Assembly: GCF_958450345.1 (NCBI RefSeq)
Contig: NC_088781.1
Span: 119,982,431 to 120,046,430 of the forward strand
Reading direction: 5' to 3'
Source of the DNA: Calliphora vicina
Lineage: Eukaryota > Arthropoda > Insecta > Diptera > Calliphoridae
DNA length: 64,000 nucleotides
Shown: piece by piece, positions 44,210 to 56,000 of the stretch
Numbering within the stretch: position 1 is the first letter of the stretch
Layout: the number at the start of each line of letters is the position of its first letter
Made by a program: the position numbers and the translations under genes
Notes under the pieces: generated by a model
Seen by the model: the letters and a program-made list of their open reading frames with translations, nothing else
Databases searched by the model: none
Told to the model about the DNA's origin: nothing

Positions 44210-46870
44210 TTAAAGCTGAAAGACAAATACTAATGATTGATGCATACATTGGACTATTTAAAAAACCATGCTTGAAGATCAAATTGGACTAAATAAAGAC
44301 CTACAGTTGAAGATTTTGTTGAACTATTTAATGCACAAAGACTGAAGCTGAAATTGGACTATTTTGAAGGTCTAAAATTGAAGCTGAAATTGGACGACTT
44401 CAACAACTACGATTAAGCCTCAAATTGGAGTACTAAGAGAACTGCGATTCCAGCTCAAATTGGAATATTTAAACTCAGATTGAAGCATAAATTGGGATAC
44501 AATTGAAGCTTAAATTGGACTATTTAGAGAACTACGATTCAAGATCACGTTGGGCTATTTTTGGGCTATGATTCAAGCTCATATTGAGCTATTTTTGGGC
44601 TATGATTCAAGCTCATATTGGACTATTTAGAAAATTACGATTCAAGCTCAAATTGGACTATTTAAAGATCTAGGATTGAAGCTCAAATTGGAGTATTTAG
44701 AAAACTACGATTCAAGCTCAAATTGGACTATTTAAAGATCTAGGATTGAAGCTCAAATTGGACTGTTTAGAGAACTAAGATCCAAGCTCGAATTGGACTA
44801 TTTAAAGAACTAGGATTGAAGCTCAAATTGGACTATTTAGAGAACTACGATTCAAGCTCAAATTGGGCAATTTAAAGAACAACGTTTCAAGCTCAAATTG
44901 GACTATTTAGAAAACTACGATTCAAGCTCAAATTGGACTATTTAAAGATCTAGGATTGAAGCTCAAATTGGACTATTTAGAGAACTACAATTCAAGTTCA
45001 AATTGGACTATTTAAAGAAATAGGATTGAAGCTCAAATTGGACTATTTAGAGAACTACGATTCAAGCTCAAATTGGGCTATTTAAAGAACTACGATTCAA
45101 GCTCAAATTGGACTATTTAGAGAACTACGATTCAAGCTCAAATTGGGCTATTTAAAGAACTACGTTTCAAGCTCAAATTTGACTGTTTAAAGATCTATGA
45201 TAGCTGCTTAAATTGGACAGCTTAAAGTACTACGATTGAAGCTCAAATTGGACTATTTAGAGAACTACGATTGTAGCTCCATTTGGTATAATTAAAGAGC
45301 TAGGATTGAAGCTCAAATTGGACTATTTAAAGAACTAGGATTCAAGCTCAAATTAGACCATTTAATGTACTACGATTGATGCTCAAATTGGACTACATAA
45401 AGGAATACGATTGAAGTTGTAGTTGGACTATATAAATAACTACGATTGAAGCTCATATTGGTCTGATTAAAGAACTAGGATTGAAGCTCAAACTTGACCA
45501 TCTAGAGAACTTCGGTTCAAGCTTAAATTGGAACTACGATTCAAACTCAATTTGTACTATTTAAAGAGCTATGATTGAAGCTCAAGTAGGACTACTGTTC
45601 AGAACAATGATTGATGCTCCAATAGCACTACAGAAAGACCTACGATTGAATCTAATTTAGGACTATGTTAAGACCTTCTATTGTAGCTCTAATAGATCTA
45701 AAGAAAGACCTTCGATTGAAGCAATTTTGGACTGTGTAAAGACTTTCTATTGGAGCTTTAATAGGAGAACGAGACCTACGATTTAAGCTAATTTTGGACT
45801 ATGTAAACCCCTTCTATTGAAGCCCTAGTGGAACTACAGAAAGACCTACAATTGAAGTTAATTTTGACCCATGAAAGTCCTTCTATTTGAGCTCCAATAG
45901 GAATACATGAAGACCTACGGTTGAAGCTAATTTTGGACTATGTAAAGACCTTCTATTGCAGCTCTAAAATATCTATATAAAGAGCTACGATTGAAGCTAT
46001 TTTGGACTATGTAAAGACCTTCTATTGAAGCTCTAATAGGACTACATAAAGACATACGAATGAAGCTAGTTTTGGACTAATGAAGCTGATTATGGACCAT
46101 GTTAAGACCTTCTATTGAAGCTCCAACAGGACTATGTAAAGACCTTTCACTGAAACTAATTTTGCACTATGAAACCCCCTTCTATTGAAGCTCTAATAGA
46201 ACAATAGAAAGACCTACTATTGAAGCTTTTTTTGGACTATGTAAAGACCTATGATTGAAGCTAATTTTGCAGTATGTAAACCCCTTCTATTGAAGCTCCA
46301 ATAAGACTACATAAAGACCTACGACAGAAGCTAGTTTTGCACTACGTAAAGACCTTCTATTGAAGCTAGGTTTGCAGTATGTAAACCCCTTCTATTGAAG
46401 CTCTAATTTAACAATAAAAATACCTACTATTGAAGCTTATTGTTTACTATGTAAATACCTACGATTGAAGCTAATTTTGGATTATGAAAAGACCTTCTAT
46501 TGGAGCTCCAATGGGACTACATAAAGACCTACGATTGAGGCCAATTTTGGAATATGTAAAGACCTCCCATTGAAGCTCAAATTGAACTACAGAAAAACCT
46601 TGGATTGAAGCTAGTTTTGGACTAAGAAAATACCTTATATTGAAGCTAAAATTGAACTACAGAAAGACCTACGATTGAAGCCAGTTTTTGTACTATGAAA
46701 AGACCTTCTATTGAAGCTAATTTTCGACAATGTAAATACCTACGATTCAAGCTAATTTTAGACTACGTAAAAACCTATCATTGAAGCTCAAATTGAACTA
46801 TAGAAAGACCTACTATTGAAGCTAATGTTCAACTATTTAAACAACTACTATTCAAGATCTTCAATTGAAC
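44210..46870 (+). repeat. 35-bp satellite, forward array with two subtypes
   Basis: About 75 units. Up to about 45,560 the unit is CTACGATTCAAGCTCAAATT then GGACTATTTAGAGAA; from about 45,560 it becomes CTACGATTGAAGCTAATTTT then GGACTATGTAAAGAC with a CTTCTATTGAAGCTC alternate unit, giving a two-unit (about 70 bp) pattern. The subtype change is gradual over a few units. Opposite orientation to the arrays between 24 and 43 kb. Confidence 0.9.
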
Positions 46871-48030
46871 CTACTGCTGGTTAAGATTATTTTAGCAATT
46901 CGTTTAATTAAAATTATTAAAAATCCATAAATATAGTTATTTATATCACTTCCCTTATGTCCTTCACTTTACATCCTTTTAAATTATCCCCAATATTCGT
47001 ATTTAACACATATCCGCAATATATCCTGTTGTTGACATTTAAAATGCCATTTAAATATCTGTAAATACACATACACTACATATTTAAATACCAAACAGAA
47101 TTCTAACAAATTGACAATTGCTAGAAATACCATTCATTACATTTCAACCTTAAAAGAAAATTAATAATATAATTTCATTGTTCATGGTGTATGGGTGTTG
47201 ATCACATTATGTGCATAAACAAACAAACCAACAAACAGACAAAATCTCATCAAACATGAACTTATTATTAAATAAATTATTAAAAATGATTTGATTATAA
47301 TGAAATATGACAGTACAAGAGATGCAAGTTGGTATTAAGATATCAAAAATACAAAATAACAACATACAGATATAAGGATGGATGGAAAAGTCCTTGCAGG
47401 ATTAAATAAATAAATTAGAGAATTTTTAAGGTTGTTTTGGTTTAGTTAAGTTAAATAGATCCTATGTGCCCTTGTCATATATTTAAAACAAAAGTTCCTT
47501 AAGTTGTTAAACTTAAATCAATTGAAATACCTTTCCAAACTGCCCTCCTTTATAAAATACAAATTTATTATTGATTTTCATGTCTGTACATTATGGGGCA
47601 TAATGTTGTTGCTCTGCTGTGGCATGTTTTGTATACGAATTTATTTATTTCCATGGATTGTAAGTATTTATTTCTTAAACAATATACTCTTATGTATATT
47701 TAATGGATATGAATGTTTCATGTAAATAATACAAAAATCTATATTTATAATAAATATACATACATATCTATATCTACATGTGTATTTTCTATTAGTATTT
47801 CTGGTGATTATTTGATTTAGTAATGAAATAGTTTTACTCTGATAGCAAAGAACCTTAAGGCTTCAAATATTTTCGTAATGCACAACAACAAAAAACCATC
47901 TAAAGAACATAATGAAGTTATTTATCAAGGATGGACAATCACAGGAGTAGCCGTTGAGTGATTAGGGTAGTGGGCAGTTGGCAGTGAGAGCAGAGTTAAT
48001 CTATCAATAATGGTTGTTGTGTTAACACCA
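46871..48030. other. AT-rich DNA between two forward 35-bp arrays
   Basis: No gene or transposon recognised. A 73-codon frame at 47,504-47,725 contains Cys- and Leu-rich hydrophobic sequence but no family signature. Confidence 0.5.
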
Positions 48031-51000
48031 TAAAGGAAAGCAATTCAAGCTGAACGAGAACTGTATGAAACCCTGCAAGCCAAGACTATTCAAAGAATTA
48101 CATTTTAAGCAAAATATGGTCTATATAATACCTCAAAATTGAAGCATAACTGGGACCTTAAAAAAACTGCAATTCAACATAAACTTAATTTGAAATTATT
48201 GTGAACCTGGACTATATAAATAGCAACTATTGAAGCTAAACCTGGACTGTATAAACAGCTGTGATTAACATAACACCTGGAAGCTAATATTGGACTATAT
48301 AAAGACCTACCGTGGAATCTAATATTGGACTATATTTAGTCCTACTATGGAAGCTAATATTGGACCATATAAAGACCTACTGTGGAAGCTAATATTGGAC
48401 TACATAAAGACCTACCATGGAATCTAATATTGGACTATATAAAGACCTATAATGGAAGCTAATATTGGACTATATAAAGACCTATAATGGAAGGTAATAT
48501 TGGACTATATAAAGACCTACTATGGAAGCTAATATTGGACCATATAAAGACCTACTGTCGAAGCTAATATTGGACTATATAAAGACCTACCATGGAATCT
48601 AATATTGGACTATATGAAGACCTCTAATGGAAGCTAATATTGGACTATATAAAGACCTATTATGGAAGCTAATATTGGACTATATATAGACCTACTATGG
48701 AAGCTAATATTGGAATATATAAAGACCAACTGTGGAAGCTAATATTGGACTATATAAAGACCTACCATGGGATCTAATATTGGACTATATAAAGACCTAT
48801 TATGGAAGCTAATATTGGACTATATAAAGATCTATAATGGAAGGTAATATTGGACTATATAAAGACCTATTATGGAAGCTAATATTGGACTATAAAGAGA
48901 CCTACTGTGGAAGCTAATATTGGACTATATAAATACCTACCATGGAATCTAATATTGGACTATATCAAGACCTATTATGGAAGCTAATATTGGACTATAT
49001 AAAGACCTATTATGGAAGCTAATATTGGACTATATAAAGACCTATTATGGATGCTAATATTGGACTATAAAGAGACCTACTGTGGAAGCTAAAATGGGAC
49101 TATATATAGACCTACCTAGTAAGCTAATATTGGACTATATAAAGACCTATTATGGAAGTTAATATTTGACTATAAAGATACCTACTGTGGAAGCTAAAAT
49201 GGGACTATATATAGACCTACGTAGAAAGCTAATATTGGACTATATAAAGACCTATTATGGAAGCTAATATTGGATTATATAAAGACCTCTTATGGAAGCT
49301 AATATTGGACTATATAAAGACCTATTATGGAAGCTAATATTGGAACATATAAAGAGCTACTGTGGAAGCTAATATTGGACTATATAAAGACCTACCATGG
49401 GATCTAATATTGGACTATATAAAGACCTATTATGGAAGCTAATATTGGACTATATAAAGACCTATTATGGAAGCTAATATTGGACTATATAAAGACCTAT
49501 TATGGAAGCTAATATTGGACTATATAAAGACCTATTATGGAAGCTAATATTGGACTATATAAAGACCTATTATGGAAGCTAATATTGGACTATATAAAGA
49601 CCTATTATGGAAGTTAATATTGGACTATAAAGATACCTACTGTGGAAGCTAAAATGGGACTATATATAGACCTACGTAGGAAGCTAATATTGGACTATAT
49701 ATAGACCTACGTAGGAAGCTAATATTGGACTATATAAAGACCTATTATGGAAGCTAATATTGGATTATATAAAGACCTCTTATGGAAGCTAATATTGGAC
49801 TATATAAAGACCTATTATGGAAGCTAATATTGGACTATATAAAGACCTATTATGGAAGCTAATATTGGACTATATAAAGACCTATTATGGAAGCTAATAT
49901 TGGACTATAAAGATACCTACTGTGGAAGCTAAAATGGGACTATATATAGACCTACGTAGGAAGCTAATATTGGACTATATATAGACCTACGTAGGAAGCT
50001 AATATTGGACTATATAAAGACCTATTATGGAAGCTAATATTGGATTATATAAAGACCTATTATGGAAGCTAATATTGGACTATATAAAGACCTATTATGG
50101 AAGCTAATATTGGACTATATAAAGACCTATTATGGAAGCTAATATTGGACTATAAAGATACCTACTGTGGAAGCTAAAATGGGACTATATATAGACCTAC
50201 GTAGGAAGCTAATATTGGACTATATATAGACCTACGTAGGAAGCTAATATTGGACTATATAAAGACCTATTATGGAAGCTAATATTGGACTATATAAAGA
50301 CCTATTATGGAAGCTAATATTGGACTATATAAAGACCTATTATGGAAGCTAATATTGGACTATATAAAGACCTATTATGGAAGCTAATATTGGACTATAT
50401 AAAGACCTATTATGGAAGCTAATATTGGACTATATAAAGACCTATTATGGAAGTTAATATTGGACTATAAAGATACCTACTGTGGAAGCTAAAATGGGAC
50501 TATATATAGACCTACGTAGGAAGCTAATATTGGACTATATATAGACCTACGTAGGAAGCTAATATTGGACTATATAAAGACCTATTATGGAAGCTAATAT
50601 TGGATTATATAAAGACCTCTTATGGAAGCTAATATTGGACTATATAAAGACCTATTATGGAAGCTAATATTGGACTATATATAGACCTACTATGGAAGCT
50701 AATATTGGAACATATAAAGACCTACTGTGGAAGCTAATATTGGATTATATAAAGACCTACCATGGTATCTAATATTGGACTATATAAAGACCTATTATGG
50801 AAGCTAATATTGGACTATATAAAGACCTATTATGGAAGCTAATATTGGACTATATAAAGACCTATTATGGAAGCTAATATTGGACTATATAAAGACCTAT
50901 TATGGAAGCTAATATTGGACTATATATAGACCTACTATGGAAGCTAATATTGGAACATATGAAGACCTACTGTGGAAGCTAATATTGGACTATATAAAGA

Positions 51001-51960
51001 CCTACCATGGAATCTATTATTGGACTATATAAAGACCTATTATGGAAGCTAATATTGGACTATATATAGACCTACTATGGAAGCTAATATTGGAACATAT
51101 AAAGACCTACCACGGAAGCTAATATTGGACTATATAGAGACCTACTGTGGAAGATAATATTGGGCTATATAGAGACCTACTGAGGAAGCTAATATTGAAC
51201 TATAAAAAGTCCTAATATGAAATATAATATTGGACTATATAAAGACCTATTATGGCAGATAATATTGGACTATATAAACCCTTTAATGGAAGCTAATATT
51301 GGACTATATAAAGACCTATTATGGAAGCTAATATGGGGCTATATGAAGACCTACAATGGAAGCTAATATTGGACTATAGGAAGACCCACCATGGATAGTA
51401 ATATTGGACTACATAAAGACCTACTATGGAAGCTAATATTGGACTATATAAAGACCCACTATGGAAGCCAATATTGGACTATATATAAAGTTACTAATTA
51501 AGCTAATATTGGACTATTTATAGACCTACCGTGGAAGCTAATATTTAACTATATAAGGACCTACTATACGTCCCTATCCTCCTTATAGGAACAACAGGAA
51601 TTAATATTATATAAAGAGCTACTATAGAAGCTAGTATTGGAATATATAAAGACCTCCATCGCAGGTATTGGACTATATAAAGACCTTAAATGAAAGCTAA
51701 TGTTTGACTATATAAAGGCTTACTATAGAAACTAATATTGGACCATATAAAGAACTACAATTGAAACTAATATTGTACTACATAAAGACCAACTATGGAA
51801 GCTAATATTAGACTATATAAAGATCTACCAGAGGCTAATATTGGACTATATAAAGACCTACAATTGAAGCTAAACTTGGGTTATATATTGGACTATATAA
51901 AAACCTATGATTATAACTAATATTGGACAATATAAACCCCCACAAATAACTAATGTTGTA
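48031..51960 (+). repeat. 35-bp satellite, forward array with higher-order units and TATA-like boxes
   Basis: Roughly 100 units; consensus halves GAAGCTAATATTGGACTATA and TAAAGACCTATTATG, period exactly 35 bp from about 48,275 to 51,300. Most units contain CTATATAAAGA, a perfect TATA-box-like string. Rarer unit types (GACTATAAAGATACC, AGCTAAAATGGGAC, ATATATAGACCTACGTAGG) occur as one block that recurs at 49,166, 49,621, 49,901, 50,146 and 50,461, always at multiples of 35 bp, which shows amplification of multi-unit segments. Edges (48,031-48,275 and 51,300-51,960) are degenerate, the usual pattern for a satellite homogenised from its middle. Confidence 0.93.
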
Positions 51961-53014
51961 TTTCGCTTCGCATCAGTCCCACCATTTATTGCAGCACATT
52001 TAACAGTCGCTTAAAACTTTTCATTTACCATCCTCTTTTGCACATTCTTAAGACTCTGTTTACTCTGCTTGAACTCACTCTCCTGTGCTCCTAAAACTAT
52101 GCTTTATATAAAATGCACATCTCTTACTTGTATGAGTATTTAAAACTTTTAGAAGTATGCCAGCACAACTCAAGAAGTTTTGGGCAAGTCTTAGTGTATG
52201 TAGATATGTGTACATATGATTATTTAAACATATAATTTATATAATTGTACAAGTTTATGCAAGTTCATATATGCAAATACTAATACACAAGCATGAGTAA
52301 TAGTATTCATACATTTGTTTTAATGCATAAGTATTTGCCTAAAAGTAGAATAAGTAATTATCCTTCTGTGTATGTTCGTTCACCTTATCCTACACACACA
52401 TAACATACATAAATTTATCATTCTATTGGCTACAGGCCGGAAAAATTTTGTATAGATAAGAAACTCAAACGTATTTTTATTGAAAAACAAACAACAAATC
52501 AAGATGCTTTTGCAGGTGTGCGTTTGATTAAATATAGTTTTGTGGAAATGCTTGTATTTGTAATTTCTATACGTGTTTGTATTACACAAAAGTTATGAAT
52601 ATGAAATCAATTGTTTGCCTAAATGTGGGTTTTGTATATAAATGAGTGTTCATTTTTTTAGGTTTTGTGTTTGCCTATTTGCTGCAGTCAAGCTCAAATT
52701 TATTGTTGAAGGAGGAAAATTTTACAAGTAATTAAACTAGGAAAATAATTTTTGTAAATATTTGATGTAAAAGGGTTGTAAGATATGTAGTTTTCGAATG
52801 GGGTATATACATACAAAGTAATTGTGTGCTGAATCAAAATAATTATTTTTACCCTTAAAAAGTGTGTGTGGGAAATAAATTATTTGTATTCATTGATAGC
52901 AATATTGATATTAAATTAATACACTCCATTAGCCACTCTAAACATTAATATATGTCTGCATAATAATCTATATGTTTAACAAAGAAATCTGACATTTATA
53001 TTCACATTCTTATT
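51961..53014. other. AT-rich DNA, nothing recognised
   Basis: No gene, array or transposon end. A 69-codon minus frame at 52,380-52,589 has no recognisable domain. Confidence 0.5.
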
Positions 53015-56000
53015 CTAGTCTAGTCATAGTCTAGTCATAGTCTAGTCATAGTCTAGTCATAGTCTAGTCATAGTCTAGTCATAGTCTAGTCATAGTCTAG
53101 TCATAGTCTAGTCATAGTCTAGTCATAGTCTAGTCATAGTCTAGTCATAGTCTAGTCATAGTCTAGTCATAGTCTAGTCATAGTCTAGTCATAGTCTAGT
53201 CATAGTCTAGTCATAGTCTAGTCATAGTCTAGCCATAGTCTAGTCATAGTCTAGTCATAGTCTAGTCATAGTCTAGTCATAGTCTAGTCATAGTCTAGTC
53301 ATAGTCTAGTCATAGTCTAGTCATAGTCTAGTCATAGTCTAGTCATAGTCTAGTCATAGTCTAGTCATAGTCTAGTCATAGTCTAGTCATAGTCTAGTCA
53401 TAGTCTAGTCATAGTCTAGTCATAGTCTAGTCATAGTCTAGTCATAGTCTAGTCATAGTCTAGTCATAGTCTAGTCATAGTCTAGTCATAGTCTAGTCAT
53501 AGTCTAGTCATAGTCTAGTCATAGTCTAGTCATAGTCTAGTCATAGTCTAGTCATAGTCTAGTCATAGTCTAGTCATAGTCTAGTCATAGTCTAGTCATA
53601 GTCTAGTCATAGTCTAGTCATAGTCTAGTCATAGTCTAGTCATAGTCTAGTCATAGTCTAGTCATAGTCTAGTCATAGTCTAGTCATAGTCTAGTCATAG
53701 TCTAGTCATAGTCTAGTCATAGTCTAGTCATAGTCTAGTCATAGTCTAGTCATAGTCTAGTCATAGTCTAGTCATAGTCTAGTCATAGTCTAGTCTAGTC
53801 ATAGTCTAGTCATAGTCTAGTCATAGTCTAGTCATAGTCTAGTCTAGTCATAGTCTAGTCATAGTCTAGTCATAGTCTAGTCATAGTCTAGTCATAGTCT
53901 AGTCATAGTCTAGTCATAGTCTAGTCATAGTCTAGTCATAGTCTAGTCATAGTCTAGTCATAGTCTAGTCATAGTCTAGTCATAGTCTAGTCATAGTCTA
54001 GTCATAGTCTAGTCATAGTCTAGTCATAGTCTAGTCATAGTCTAGTCATAGTCTAGTCATAGTCTAGTCATAGTCTAGTCATAGTCTAGTCATAGTCTAG
54101 TCATAGTCTAGTCATAGTCTAGTCATAGTCTAGTCATAGTCTAGTCATAGTCTAGTCATAGTCTAGTCATAGTCTAGTCATAGTCTAGTCATAGTCTAGT
54201 CATAGTCTAGTCATAGTCTAGTCATAGTCTAGTCATAGTCTAGTCATAGTCTAGTCATAGTCTAGTCATAGTCTAGTCATAGTCTAGTCATAGTCTAGTC
54301 ATAGTCTAGTCATAGTCTAGTCATAGTCTAGTCATAGTCTAGTCATAGTCTAGTCATAGTCTAGTCATAGTCTAGTCATAGTCTAGTCATAGTCTAGTCA
54401 TAGTCTAGTCATAGTCTAGTCATAGTCTAGTCATAGTCTAGTCATAGTCTAGTCATAGTCTAGTCATAGTCTAGTCATAGTCTAGTCATAGTCTAGTCAT
54501 AGTCTAGTCATAGTCTAGTCATAGTCTAGTCATAGTCTAGTCATAGTCTAGTCATAGTCTAGTCATAGTCTAGTCATAGTCTAGTCATAGTCTAGTCATA
54601 GTCTAGTCATAGTCTAGTCATAGTCTAGTCATAGTCTAGTCATAGTCCAGTCATAGTCTAGTCATAGTCTAGTCATAGTCTAGTCATAGTCTAGTCATAG
54701 TCTAGTCATAGTCTAGTCATAGTCTAGTCATAGTCTAGTCATAGTCTAGTCATAGTCTAGTCATAGTCTAGTCATAGTCTAGTCATAGTCTAGTCATAGT
54801 CTAGTCATAGTCTAGTCATAGTCTAGTCATAGTCTAGTCATAGTCTAGTCATAGTCTAGTCATAGTCTAGTCATAGTCTAGTCATAGTCTAGTCATAGTC
54901 TAGTCATAGTCTAGTCATAGTCTAGTCATAGTCTAGTCATAGTCTAGTCATAGTCTAGTCATAGTCTAGTCATAGTCTAGTCATAGTCTAGTCATAGTCT
55001 AGTCATAGTCTAGTCATAGTCTAGTCATAGTCTAGTCATAGTCTAGTCATAGTCTAGTCATAGTCTAGTCATAGTCTAGTCATAGTCTAGTCATAGTCTA
55101 GTCATAGTCTAGTCATAGTCTAGTCATAGTCTAGTCATAGTCTAGTCATAGTCTAGTCATAGTCTAGTCATAGTCTAGTCATAGTCTAGTCATAGTCTAG
55201 TCATAGTCTAGTCATAGTCTAGTCATAGTCTAGTCATAGTCTAGTCATAGTCTAGTCATAGTCTAGTCATAGTCTAGTCATAGTCTAGTCATAGTCTAGT
55301 CATAGTCTAGTCATAGTCTAGTCATAGTCTAGTCATAGTCTAGTCATAGTCTAGTCATAGTCTAGTCTAGTCATAGTCTAGTCATAGTCTAGTCTAGTCT
55401 AGTCTAGTCTAGTCTAGTCTAGTCTAGTCTTGTCTAGTCTAGTCATAGTCTAGTCTAGTCATAGTCTAGTCATAGTCTAGTCATAGTCTAGTCATAGTCT
55501 AGTCATAGTCTAGTCATAGTCTAGTCATAGTCTAGTCATAGTCTAGTCATAGTCTAGTCATAGTCTAGTCATAGTCTAGTCATAGTCTAGTCATAGTCTA
55601 GTCATAGTCTAGTCATAGTCTAGTCATAGTCTAGTCATAGTCTAGTCATAGTCTAGTCATAGTCATAGTCTAGTCATAGTCTAGTCATAGTCTAGTCATA
55701 GTCATAGTCTAGTCATAGTCTAGTCATAGTCTAGTCATAGTCTAGTCATAGTCTAGTCATAGTCTAGTCATAGTCTAGTCTAGTCATAGTCTAGTCTAGT
55801 CTAGTCTAGTCTAGTCTAGTCTAGTCTAGTCTAGTCTAGTCTAGTCTAGTCTAGTCTAGTCTAGTCTAGTCTAGTCATAGTCTAGTCTAGTCTAGTCATA
55901 GTCTAGTCATAGTCTAGTCATAGTCTAGTCTAGTCATAGTCTAGTCTAGTCATAGTCTAGTCATAGTCTAGTCATAGTCTAGTCATAGTCTAGTCATAGT

